From Streptomyces luteogriseus (GTDB taxonomy: Bacteria; Actinomycetota; Actinomycetes; Streptomycetales; Streptomycetaceae), in NCBI RefSeq assembly GCF_014205055.1, contig NZ_JACHMS010000001.1, positions 4,526,001-4,590,000 on the forward strand: a DNA stretch of 64,000 bases, written 5' to 3'. The notes under the pieces were generated by a model. It was not told the DNA's origin. It did no database searches and worked only from the letters and a program-made list of their open reading frames with translations. Of the stretch, positions 1 through 7,900 are shown in pieces (the first letter of the stretch is position 1; each line of letters begins with the position of its first letter). Made by a program: the position numbers and the translations under genes.

Positions 1-377
1 AGATCTACTCGCTGGACTGCCTGGCCCTGATGCGCACCACCGAGGTGCACGCCTTCAGCCACATCACCGGCGGCGGACTCGCGGCCAACCTCGCCCGGGT
101 CATCCCGGACGGGCTGCACGCGATCGTGGACCGCTCCACCTGGACGCCGGCCCCGATCTTCGGCCTCGTCGGCCGTACGGGCAGCGTCGAGCGCCTCGAG
201 CTCGAGAAGACCCTGAACATGGGCGTCGGCATGATCGCGATCGTGCCGCAGGAGTCCACGGACGTGGCCCTGGCCACCCTCGCCGACCGCGGCGTGGACG
301 CCTGGGTGGCCGGAGAGATCACGGACCGGGGCGAGCACACCACTGGTGCCGCCCTGATCGGTGACTACGCGAGCTGA
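1..377 (+). CDS. purM: Phosphoribosylformylglycinamidine cyclo-ligase (PurM), C-terminal part; gene starts before the window
   Basis: This is the last third of PurM, the cytosolic enzyme that closes the imidazole ring of aminoimidazole ribonucleotide in an ATP-dependent step of purine synthesis. The reading frame is open from base 3, so the true start lies upstream. Visible landmarks are the segment EVHAFSHITGGGLAANL, the glycine-rich loop typical of the PurM/ThiL/HypE C-terminal fold, and the conserved NMGVGM stretch about 60 residues further on. The frame ends in TGA at 375-377. It converges with the DUF3073 gene, and a shared hairpin lies between them. Identification is confident although only about 125 residues are present. 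Confidence 0.95.
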   Translation, partial: IYSLDCLALMRTTEVHAFSHITGGGLAANLARVIPDGLHAIVDRSTWTPAPIFGLVGRTGSVERLELEKTLNMGVGMIAIVPQESTDVALATLADRGVDAWVAGEITDRGEHTTGAALIGDYAS

Positions 378-411
378 GGCACGGAGGCCGTGGCCTTGCG
401 CGCAGCACAGA

Positions 412-443
412 ACCCGGTCGGTGACCGAAGTCACCGACCGGGT
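412..443. terminator. Bidirectional hairpin between purM and the DUF3073 gene
   Basis: A perfect 14-bp stem (412-425 with 430-443) closes on a CGAA loop, which reads TTCG on the other strand. There is no clear T-tract, as is common in Streptomyces terminators. It sits between two convergent genes, so it probably serves both. Confidence 0.75.
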
Positions 444-460
444 GAGTGCTCAGTGCAAGG

Positions 461-706
461 TCAAGCGCCGCGACGATGCTGCGAGGACTGGCCGTCCTCG
501 TCGTCGTCGTCCTCGTAGAGGTCGGCGTACCGTGCGTACAGGTCGTCGTCATCATCGTCTTCGAACGGCTCGCCGTTAGGCGGCTGCGGATTCGAAGGCG
601 ATGCACCCAGCTCCTCAGCCAGGCGTGAGAGATCAGTCCCACCGCTGTTGTACTTCAGCTGGCGGGCGACCTTCGTCTGCTTGGCCTTGGCCCGGCCGCG
701 CCCCAT
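461..706 (-). CDS. DUF3073 family small acidic protein
   Basis: This 81-residue protein matches the actinobacterial DUF3073 family. It has a basic N-terminus (MGRGRAKAKQTKVARQLKY) followed by a motif around SGGTDLSRLAEEL, then an extremely acidic tail with runs of six and four aspartates. The opposite charges at the two ends suggest a nucleic-acid or ribosome-associated role, but that is inference and no function is established. A purine-rich GAGGGGG sequence lies ahead of the ATG. It lies between purM and vdh, the arrangement I recall for S. coelicolor SCO4087-4089. Family assignment is confident; function is unknown. Confidence 0.88.
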   Translation of the reverse strand: MGRGRAKAKQTKVARQLKYNSGGTDLSRLAEELGASPSNPQPPNGEPFEDDDDDDLYARYADLYEDDDDEDGQSSQHRRGA

Positions 707-928
707 GGCTCGACCCCCTCAACGACGGGGCTCGACGGCCCCAGAGTCTTGACACGCGTTCATGGTCCGGCACGGACTCTCCGCGGAGAGACCGGTCCGT
801 AGGGCTTCCACGGTACCTGAGCCCGCGCCCATACGGTACGTCGCCCGCATGACGTGCCCGCGCCCAGGACCTTCGAGGCGCCCCGTCCTCGCTGGTCAAC
901 CGCGATTTTAACCACTTATCGACGGTCG

Positions 929-975
929 ACCCGCCGGTAGAAGTGAGAGTTCTCTCTAACTGCCCACCGGCGGGT
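929..975 (-). terminator. Probable terminator downstream of vdh
   Basis: A 10-bp perfect inverted repeat (929-938 with 966-975) encloses a 27-nt loop that holds a small AGAG/CTCT hairpin of its own. It begins about 50 bases past the vdh stop on the minus strand. The remaining space to 706 must hold the DUF3073 promoter. Confidence 0.5.
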
Positions 976-1025
976 ACCGGTCAAACGTACGTGACGCCGT
1001 GGATCAGTCCCGCATCGCCCCGGGG

Positions 1026-2132
1026 TCAGCGAGCCCGGCGGGCCAGGGTCGCGTCGTGCATCCGCTGCTCGGCGATCCGGTCGGCCGCCGCGGCCGGCGG
1101 AATGCCGTCCTCCTTCGCACGTGCGAATATGGCCAGCGTGGTGTCGAAGATCTTCGACGCCTTCGCCTTGCACCGGTCGAAGTCGAAGCCGTGCAGCTCG
1201 TCGGCGACCTGGATGACACCGCCGGCGTTCACCACGTAGTCCGGCGCGTAGAGGATCCCGCGGTCGGCGAGGTCCTTCTCCACGCCCGGGTGGGCGAGCT
1301 GGTTGTTGGCGGCGCCGCAGACCACCCTGGCGGTGAGCGCGGGCACGGTGTCGTCGTTCAGCGCCCCGCCGAGCGCGCAGGGGGCATAGATGTCGAGGCC
1401 CTCGGCGCGGAGCAGGGTCGCGGTGTCGGCGACGGCCGTCACACCCGTGGGGTGCGCCGCGAGGATCCGCCCCACGGCCTCCTCGCGCACGTCGGTGATG
1501 ACGACCTCGGCGCCCTCGGCCCGCAGGTGCTCCACCAGGTGGTGGCCGACCTTGCCGACGCCGGCGATGCCGACCCGCTTCCCGCGCAGTGAGGGGTCGC
1601 CCCACAGGTGCTGCGCGGAGGCCCGCATGCCCTGGTAGACGCCGTAGGCGGTGAGGACGGAGGAGTCCCCTGCGCCGCCGTTCTCGGGCGAGCGGCCGGT
1701 CGTCCAGCGGCACTCGCGGGCCACCACGTCCATGTCGGCGACGTACGTGCCGACGTCGCAGGCGGTGACGTACCGGCCGCCGAGCGAGGCCACGAACCGG
1801 CCGTAGGCCAGGAGCAGCTCCTCGCTCTTGATCGTGTCCGGGTCGCCGATGATCACGGCCTTGCCGCCGCCGTGGTCGAGACCGGCCATGGCGTTCTTGT
1901 ACGACATCCCGCGGGCGAGGTTCAGCGCGTCGGCGACGGCCTCCGCCTCGGTCGCGTACGGGTAGAAGCGCGTACCGCCGAGCGCGGGGCCCAGAGCGGT
2001 GGAGTGCAGGGCGATGACGGCCTTGAGGCCGCTCGCACGGTCCTGGCAGAGCACGACTTGCTCATGTCCGCCCTGGTCCGAGTGGAACAGGGTGTGCAGT
2101 ACATCAGCAGGTGCGCCGGTTACGTCGGTCAC
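1026..2132 (-). CDS. vdh: Valine dehydrogenase (Glu/Leu/Phe/Val dehydrogenase family)
   Basis: This 368-residue enzyme catalyses NAD-dependent oxidative deamination of branched-chain amino acids, chiefly valine, in the cytosol. In Streptomyces this supplies branched acyl-CoA precursors. The N-terminal catalytic domain has the glycine-rich segment ALGGTRFYPY and the catalytic lysine region SYKNAMAGLDHGGGKAV. A Rossmann domain follows with GIAGVGKVG near residue 187. Length fits Streptomyces Vdh. The GTG start at 2132 is chosen because AGGAG lies at normal spacing upstream and residues MTDVTGAPADV lead straight into the family core. Its upstream region is shared with a divergent gene starting at 2355. 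In S. coelicolor vdh lies close to bldC, as here. Confidence 0.95.
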   Translation of the reverse strand: MTDVTGAPADVLHTLFHSDQGGHEQVVLCQDRASGLKAVIALHSTALGPALGGTRFYPYATEAEAVADALNLARGMSYKNAMAGLDHGGGKAVIIGDPDTIKSEELLLAYGRFVASLGGRYVTACDVGTYVADMDVVARECRWTTGRSPENGGAGDSSVLTAYGVYQGMRASAQHLWGDPSLRGKRVGIAGVGKVGHHLVEHLRAEGAEVVITDVREEAVGRILAAHPTGVTAVADTATLLRAEGLDIYAPCALGGALNDDTVPALTARVVCGAANNQLAHPGVEKDLADRGILYAPDYVVNAGGVIQVADELHGFDFDRCKAKASKIFDTTLAIFARAKEDGIPPAAAADRIAEQRMHDATLARRAR

Positions 2133-2354
2133 TGTGGTGACTCCTGAGTAGGTGCGGCGGGTGGAGACCAGCCCTCGTGCGGGTGGCGGGGACTGTTGAG
2201 CATGAGATTAGAGCCTGGGGGCCCCGCCGGCCGCACCGTGCACAGGATCACCTCCGACCGGAGTACACCCGTGCGACGATTTGCATGGATTTCCCGCGCG
2301 ATCGTGAGTGGGTTCCGCAGGTTTTCGCGGCGGTGCGCGGGGGAGGGAGCAGGC

Positions 2355-3200
2355 GTGCCCAAGGTGACCTCGGTGATCGTCCCCTACGCGACCTACCTGC
2401 GCGTGTACGAACCGCTGGCCGCCTTCCCCGAGCCCGAGCGCAGCCAGTGGGCCCGCTACGCCCGCCGTACGGACCGCCCCTCGTACCAGGACGAACTTCG
2501 CCGTGCGCTCGCCGACTTGGCCCCCATCCCGCCGGTCCCGGTGCCGGTGCACGAGAGCGATGACGCCTTCGTCCTCGACGTGGACGGCGTCGTCTGCGTC
2601 TGCCCCTGGCGCACCCGGCTGCGCGGCTGGCTGGCCCTGGAGGAGCTCTCCGAGGAGCTCCCCCCGCCCGTCATGGACGCGGTCCTGCCGCCCGTGCTGC
2701 GGCGCCAGGCGGCCCAGGACTACGAGCGCTGGCTGACGATCAACCCCGACGCCCGGCCGTGGATCCGTACGGCCACCTGGCAGGTGCCGATCAACTGGTT
2801 CGTGCTGGTCTCCGACGAGGAGCGCGAGTACGACAAGGGCGCCTCCGCCGACAGCCCGCCCGTGCTGCGCTATCGCACCCCCATGGTCCAGGCCCGGCGA
2901 CGGGTGGCCCGGGGGCTGCGCGCCCTGAGGGAGGCCATGAACGAGGGGCCGCTGATCGACGGTCTGACGGACGTCGGCCGCTGGCTGGAGGAGTTCCACC
3001 CGCGCTCGCTCGTGGAGCTGGACTACGGCGGCCTGGTGCACGTGGTGCCGGCCGGGACGCTGGAGGACGACCACTCCGCGGCGGACGTGGCCGAGGGCAT
3101 CGCCGCGCTGCGCAGGGGCGACGGGGCCGGCGCCGGGGAGGCCTACGCCCGGCTCGTGGAGCGGTGGCGTTCGGTACGGAATCTGCGGTCGGCCAACTGA
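2355..3200 (+). CDS. Conserved hypothetical protein (SCO4090-like by position)
   Basis: I do not recognise a named domain in this 281-residue protein. It is soluble-looking, rich in Trp, Arg and acidic residues, and has no signal peptide or membrane segment. Notable stretches are VIVPYATYLRVYEP at the N-terminus, DVDGVVCVCPW in the middle and LVELDYGGLVHVVPAG near the end. The frame is open further upstream to 2196, but I chose the GTG at 2355 because a GGGGGAGGGAGC ribosome site precedes it and the upstream stretch has low-complexity intergenic composition. It is divergent from vdh and precedes bldC by 600 bases. Position matches the unknown S. coelicolor gene between vdh and bldC. Confidence 0.75.
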   Translation: MPKVTSVIVPYATYLRVYEPLAAFPEPERSQWARYARRTDRPSYQDELRRALADLAPIPPVPVPVHESDDAFVLDVDGVVCVCPWRTRLRGWLALEELSEELPPPVMDAVLPPVLRRQAAQDYERWLTINPDARPWIRTATWQVPINWFVLVSDEEREYDKGASADSPPVLRYRTPMVQARRRVARGLRALREAMNEGPLIDGLTDVGRWLEEFHPRSLVELDYGGLVHVVPAGTLEDDHSAADVAEGIAALRRGDGAGAGEAYARLVERWRSVRNLRSAN

Positions 3201-3436
3201 CGCCTGAGCTTGATGTCCGTACAGACCGCTCGCATTAGGTCACGAACTGACGTTTGACGAACCGCCCGATTTGGGGTTTCGTCCTCGCACCGAGTTCCTG
3301 AAGCGGGCTCTGCGTCTCCTGAGGCTTAGTCAACAAGGGGCGTAGGACCCGATCCGGGCAGACCTCTCAAGTAGGCCAAGCGTGACGGACTACACGTACG
3401 AGGCTCTTGCGCCCCTTGCCCCTCCTCATGCCAAAA

Positions 3437-3473
3437 TAGGACAAGGAGTCCGGGGAGGACTCCTTCCGTCCTA
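3437..3473 (-). terminator. Long hairpin with a T-tract on the minus strand; candidate terminator of an unannotated transcript
   Basis: A 9-bp stem (3443-3451 with 3457-3465) is extended by a further 6 bp (3437-3442 with 3468-3473) across a 2-nt bulge. Read on the minus strand it is followed by TTTT (3433-3436), so it looks like an intrinsic terminator for leftward transcription. No minus-strand gene lies just upstream, so it may end a small RNA that starts between here and bldC. Confidence 0.45.
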
Positions 3474-3541
3474 CAGTGCTGCACTATGGGCGGAATCTCA
3501 GCATTGCACGCTTTGGGGGGCCTGGTGACTTCCTGATCGCC

Positions 3542-3560
3542 CTGTGACTGATCGTCACAG
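3542..3560. promoter_or_regulatory. CTGTGAC-N5-GTCACAG inverted repeat upstream of bldC
   Basis: A perfect 7-bp inverted repeat with 5-base spacing lies 240 bases upstream of the bldC start. The half-sites resemble Crp/Fnr-family targets (TGTGA...TCACA), although the spacer is one base longer than the classical site. Its role as an operator is inference. Confidence 0.35.
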
Positions 3561-3798
3561 TGGTGTGACTGTCCGCTATGGCATGGTCCATCGGCTTCCG
3601 TCGCTGATGAACACCTGGAGGGCAATTCCATCGGTTTGGCCGACGCGGCTGGACAGATGGTGTAGTTGTAGTGCCGAGGACAAGCCGTTCGTCCTATAAC
3701 CGACTCGACTCGCGTCCGCCATTTCGGGCAACGCGGGTCAAGGTGCAGAATTTAGAGGAAAGAACCGAGAAGGTTCGGTTCTCCCGAGGAGGCCGCTC

Positions 3799-4005
3799 AT
3801 GACCGCTCGCACCCCTGATGCCGAGCCGCTGCTGACCCCGGCTGAGGTCGCCACCATGTTCCGTGTCGACCCCAAGACGGTCACGCGGTGGGCGAAGGCC
3901 GGCAAGCTCACGTCGATCCGCACGCTCGGCGGGCATCGGCGCTACCGCGAGGCCGAGGTCCGCGCTCTGCTCGCGGGCATCCCGCAGCAGCGCAGCGAGG
4001 CCTGA
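3799..4005 (+). CDS. bldC: Developmental regulator BldC (MerR-like DNA-binding protein)
   Basis: This 68-residue protein is essentially only a MerR-type winged helix-turn-helix: LLTPAEVATMFRVDPKTVTRWAKAGKL followed by a GGHRRYREAEV wing. It lacks the dimerisation helix of classical MerR proteins. Known BldC binds head-to-tail on direct repeats and controls entry into aerial development; that is knowledge of the orthologue. The ATG is preceded by GAGGAGG at ideal spacing. The gene has a long upstream control region and its own strong terminator, so it is probably monocistronic. Its neighbours vdh and hrpA match the S. coelicolor bldC locus. Confidence 0.97.
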   Translation: MTARTPDAEPLLTPAEVATMFRVDPKTVTRWAKAGKLTSIRTLGGHRRYREAEVRALLAGIPQQRSEA

Positions 4006-4152
4006 ACAACTGAATAACCGGGCAAACCGGCTGGTCCCCCAACTGGCCGCGGCGTCCGGAACCACAGCTCCAAGCGACGCGGGACCCTGCCCCAACAGGC
4101 CCCACGCCCAAGCCACTCAGAGCTTTGCAGGCATACAACAGGGTGCGTCGTC

Positions 4153-4192
4153 GATCGCGCTGGACTCCGCCGGGTCCAGCGCGATCTTTTTT
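4153..4192 (+). terminator. Intrinsic terminator of bldC
   Basis: A perfect 13-bp stem (4153-4165 with 4174-4186), an 8-base loop and six T residues immediately after it. It is one of the most canonical terminators in the window. Confidence 0.9.
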
Positions 4193-4468
4193 GTGCGCCC
4201 GGGGTGGATCTGCCGCACCTGCTGTGAGCGGGCTTGTAGGAGCCTGGGGAGGGGTGTCGGATCACCTGTGTGCGGCACACCGGACAGGGTGCAATTGCAC
4301 ATATTAAATTGACCCTTTGTAGGTGGGGCGTAAGTACCGCACTTTCCAAAACTCATGCGGTGACACCCGTCACATACCGAGCGGCTTGTTAGCTCCGCTA
4401 CGGGTGCGGTAGAGAAGCCTCCGCCTCCAGCGGCCCCTGCCCTGACGGGTGTTGAGGCCGCTCGTGGA
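4193..4468. other. Intergenic region between bldC and the small cysteine protein
   Basis: This 276-base stretch has no supported gene. It is locally AT-richer around 4290-4325, and it holds a GTGACACCCGTCAC near-palindrome at about 4361-4374. Nothing further can be assigned. Confidence 0.5.
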
Positions 4469-4660
4469 TCATGCGGGCGCCGGACTCTCGTCCTCCCCGG
4501 CCGGGGCCACGACGTGAGGCACAGACGGCGCCGACTCCATCGCCAGCCTCAGCAGGCGATGGCAGATCGGACAATGCCGCGTGAGATGCCGGTACGACGA
4601 CGCGGCCGACAGGTGCGCGCGGAGCAGGGCCCGCGTCTCATGCCTGGTCGCTGCCGCCAT
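4469..4660 (-). CDS. Small HCPICH-motif protein (probable DUF6274 family)
   Basis: This 63-residue protein carries the sequence RHCPICHRLLRLAME in its centre, a two-cysteine, two-histidine arrangement that could bind a metal, flanked by an alanine/arginine-rich N-terminus (MAAATRHETRALLRAHL). I associate it with the streptomycete DUF6274 family, which has no known function. There is no signal peptide. It lies between the bldC terminator and tRNA-Asp on the opposite strand to bldC. Alternative: a zinc-binding partner of a transcription factor, as many small Streptomyces CxxC proteins are; this is inference. Confidence 0.65.
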   Translation of the reverse strand: MAAATRHETRALLRAHLSAASSYRHLTRHCPICHRLLRLAMESAPSVPHVVAPAGEDESPAPA

Positions 4661-4780
4661 ACGCCACCTCCTGAAGGCCGCACGGAGAACGGCCCTGGTT
4701 CTGGGGTACCGACGGAATGAGGGGCCGTCAAGACGGCGTGTGGCGGCCCGAGGGGCTTACGGCGAGGTCAGGACACGCAA

Positions 4781-4810
4781 AAGAGCCCGGATCCGAAGAT
4801 CCGGGCTCTT
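4781..4810 (-). terminator. Terminator of tRNA-Asp (copy 1)
   Basis: A perfect 13-bp stem (4781-4793 with 4798-4810) has a TTCG loop when read on the minus strand and a short T-run after it (AAAA on the plus strand at 4779-4782). It starts 6 bases past the tRNA 3' end. Confidence 0.85.
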
Positions 4811-4816
4811 GCCATG

Positions 4817-4891
4817 CGGTCCTGACGGGATTTGAACCCGCGGCCTCCACCTTGACAGGGTGGCGAGCACTCCAAACTGCTCCACAGGACC
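4817..4891 (-). tRNA. tRNA-Asp(GTC), copy 1
   Basis: The minus strand folds as a full cloverleaf. The acceptor stem GGTCCTG pairs with CAGGACC, the anticodon loop reads CTGTCAA with anticodon GTC, and the T-loop is GGGTTCAAATCCC. CCA is not encoded. The same 75 bases recur at 10536-10610. Confidence 0.95.
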
Positions 4892-4984
4892 AGGTTTCGC
4901 GGCGCCATTCGTGCGTTGCGCTGCGAGAAGAGACTGTACAGGAGGGTGAGGCCCTGGTCGAACTCACCCTGTGTACGGGTGCCG

Positions 4985-7900
4985 TTACGGCGCCGCCGCG
5001 TCGATCGCCTTCACGATCCGCTTGTCGGACACGGGGTACGCCGTGCCCAGCGCATGGGCGAAATAGCTGACCCGCAGCTCCTCGATCATCCAGCGGATGT
5101 CCAGGACGGACGACGGCACCGGCCGGCCCTGCGGCAACTGCTCAAGGAGCCAGGCGTACTCGTCCTGCATCTCGTGGACCTTCTGCATCCGCGTGGTGTC
5201 CCGCTGGACGTTCGTCGGCATCTGCTGCAGACGCCGGTCGGCCGCCACCAGATAACGCATCAGATCCGGCATGCGCCGCAGCCCCGCCTCCGTCACGAAG
5301 CCCGGCTTCACGAGCGCGTCCAGCTGCGCCCGCACATCCTGGAGGTTCGGCAGCAGCGCCGGGCTGCGTACGCCCTTCAGACGGCGCTCACAGGCCTGCC
5401 AGGCGGCCAGCACCTGCTGCACCTGCCCCACCGTGCGGACGGTCGTGTCCACGATCTCGGCGCGCACCTTTTCGTACAGCTTCCGGTACGACTCCTCGTC
5501 CCACGCGGGCCCGCCGAAGTCGCCGATCAGCTTGTCCGCGGCCGCCATCGCGCAATCGTCGAACAGGCCCTGAACGGAGCCGTGCGGATTCGCGGACAGC
5601 GCCAGCTTCTGCGCGTTCGTCAGACGATCGCTCGCGAATTTCGCCGGGTTCACCGGGATGTTGCGCAGAATCAGCCGCCGCGTGCCCCTCCACATCGCCC
5701 GCGCCTGCTCCGCCTCCGTGTCGAAGAGGCGCACGGAGACCGTGTCACCGTCGTCGACCAGCGCCGGATACGCCTTCACCGGCTGACCGGCCCGGCGGGT
5801 CTCGAAGACGCGGGAGAGCGAGCCGATCGTCCAGTCGGTCAGCCCCGAACGCTCCAGGGACTCCCCGCCGGAGCGCTCGGCCGTCGCCGCGGCCGCCTGG
5901 GAGAGAGCCTTGCGGGCCTTCGGACGCAGCCTCAGCTTCAGCGCCTCCAGGTCCTTGTCCTCGGCCAGCTTGCGGCGCCGTTCATCGACGATCCGGAAGG
6001 TGACCTTCAAATGGTCGGGGACCTTGGACAGGTCGAAGTCGTCCGCCTCGAAAGGCACCCCGACCATCAGTCTCAGCTCGCGCGCCATGGTCACCGTCAG
6101 AGGTTCCTGGAGAGGGACGGCCCTCTCCAGGAACGCCCTCGCGAAGTCCGGCGCGGGAACGTAGTTCCGCCGGATCGGCTTGGGCAGGGACCGGATCAGC
6201 TCCGTCACCAGCTCCCCGCGCAGCCCCGGGATCTGCCAGTCGAAGCCCTCGTCCGTCACCTGGTTGAGGACCTGCAGCGGGACGTGCACCGTCACGCCGT
6301 CGGCGTCCGCGCCCGGCTCGAACTGGTACGTCACCCGGAACTTCAGATTCCCCTGCCGCCACGAGTCCGGATAGTCGGCCTTGCTGACCTCACCCGCCTT
6401 CTCGTTGATGAGCATCTCGCGCTCGAAGTCGAGGAAGTCGGGCCGCTCGTGCCGCTTGTGCTTCCACCAGGAGTCGAAGTGCGCACCGGAGACCACGTGT
6501 TCGGGGATCCGCTGGTCATAGAAGTCGAACAGCGTCTCGTCGTCGACCAGGATGTCCCGGCGCCGGGCCCGGTGCTCCAGCTCCTCGACCTCGGTGAGGA
6601 GACGGCGGTTGTCCGAGAAAAACTTGTGGTGCGTACGCCAGTCGCCCTCGACCAGCGCGTTCCGGATGAACAGCTCACGGCTGATCTCCGCATCGATCCG
6701 CCCGTAGTTGACCTTCCGCTGCGCCACGATCGGCACGCCGTAGAGCGTGACCTTCTCGTACGCCATCACCGCGGCCTGGTCCTTCTCCCAGTGCGGCTCG
6801 CTGTACGTGCGCTTGACGAGATGCGCCGCAAGGGGCTCGACCCACTCGGGCTCGATCTTCGCGTTGACGCGGGCCCAGAGGCGGGACGTCTCCACGAGCT
6901 CGGCCGACATCACGAAACGCGGGGGCTTCTTGAAGAGCGCCGAACCAGGGAAGATCGCGAACTTCGCGTTCCGCGCCCCCAGGTACTCGTTCTTCGCCGA
7001 GCTCCTCCCGCCCTCACCTCCGGCCTCCTTCACGTCCTTCATGCCGATGTGCGACAACAGGCCGGCCAGAAGGGAGAGATGGATACGGTCGTCCGGGGCG
7101 TCCTCCTCGTTGAGGTGGATGCCCATCTGCTTCGCGACCGTGCGCAACTGCGTATAGATGTCCTGCCATTCGCGGATGCGAAGGAAATTGAGGTACTCCT
7201 GCTTGCACATCCGGCGGAACGAGGACGACCCCCGCTCCTTCTGCTGCTCGCGGAGATAGCGCCAGAGGTTGAGATAGGCCAGGAAGTCGCTGGTCTCGTC
7301 CTTGAAACGGGCGTGCTGCTGATCGGCCTGGGCCTGCTTGTCGGCGGGGCGTTCGCGCGGATCCTGGATGGACAGCGCGGCGGCTATGACCATGACCTCG
7401 CGCACACAGCCGTTCTTGTCCGCCTCCAGGACCATCCGGGCCAACCGGGGGTCGACGGGCAGCTGGGCCAGCTTGCGGCCGGTGTCCGTGAGCCGTTTGC
7501 GGGGGTCCTTCTGCGCCGGGTCGAGGGCGTTGAGCTCCTGAAGCAGCTGCACGCCGTCGCGGATGTTGCGGTGATCCGGCGGGTCGATGAAGGGGAACTT
7601 CTCGATGTCGCCGAGGCCGGCCGCGGTCATCTGCAGGATGACGGAGGCCAGGTTCGTCCGGAGGATCTCCGCGTCCGTGAACTCCGGCCGGGCCTCGAAG
7701 TCGTCCTCGCTGTACAGACGGATGCAGACGCCGTCCGACGTACGGCCACAGCGGCCCTTGCGCTGATTCGCGCTGGCCTGCGACACCGGTTCGATGGGCA
7801 GCCGCTGGACCTTGGTGCGATGGCTGTAGCGCGAGATCCGCGCGAAGCCCGGATCGATGACGTACTTGATGCCCGGCACGGTCAGCGAGGTCTCGGCGAC

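Larger units (their letters stand above)
3201..3798. other. 598-base intergenic region upstream of bldC
   Basis: No convincing gene is present. The minus-strand frame at 3326-3631 has no family features and an irregular composition. The region contains a long hairpin at 3437-3473, a CTGTGAC/GTCACAG inverted repeat at 3542-3560, a TATAAC hexamer at 3695-3700 that could be a bldC -10 element, and an AGGAC/GTCCT half-site pair just ahead of it. A long leader upstream of a developmental regulator fits complex control. Confidence 0.6.

Noticed and set aside
30..3074. Long frames antisense to or out of frame with vdh and the neighbouring gene (for example 916-1713 minus, 999-1592 plus, 2208-3074 minus)
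   Set aside because: They overlap genes with clear families and have the Arg/Pro/Ala/Gly-rich composition of shadow frames in 72% GC DNA.
3326..3631. 101-codon minus-strand frame in the bldC leader
   Set aside because: No ribosome site or family motif, an irregular Cys/His/Pro content, and it runs through the strong hairpin at 3437-3473.
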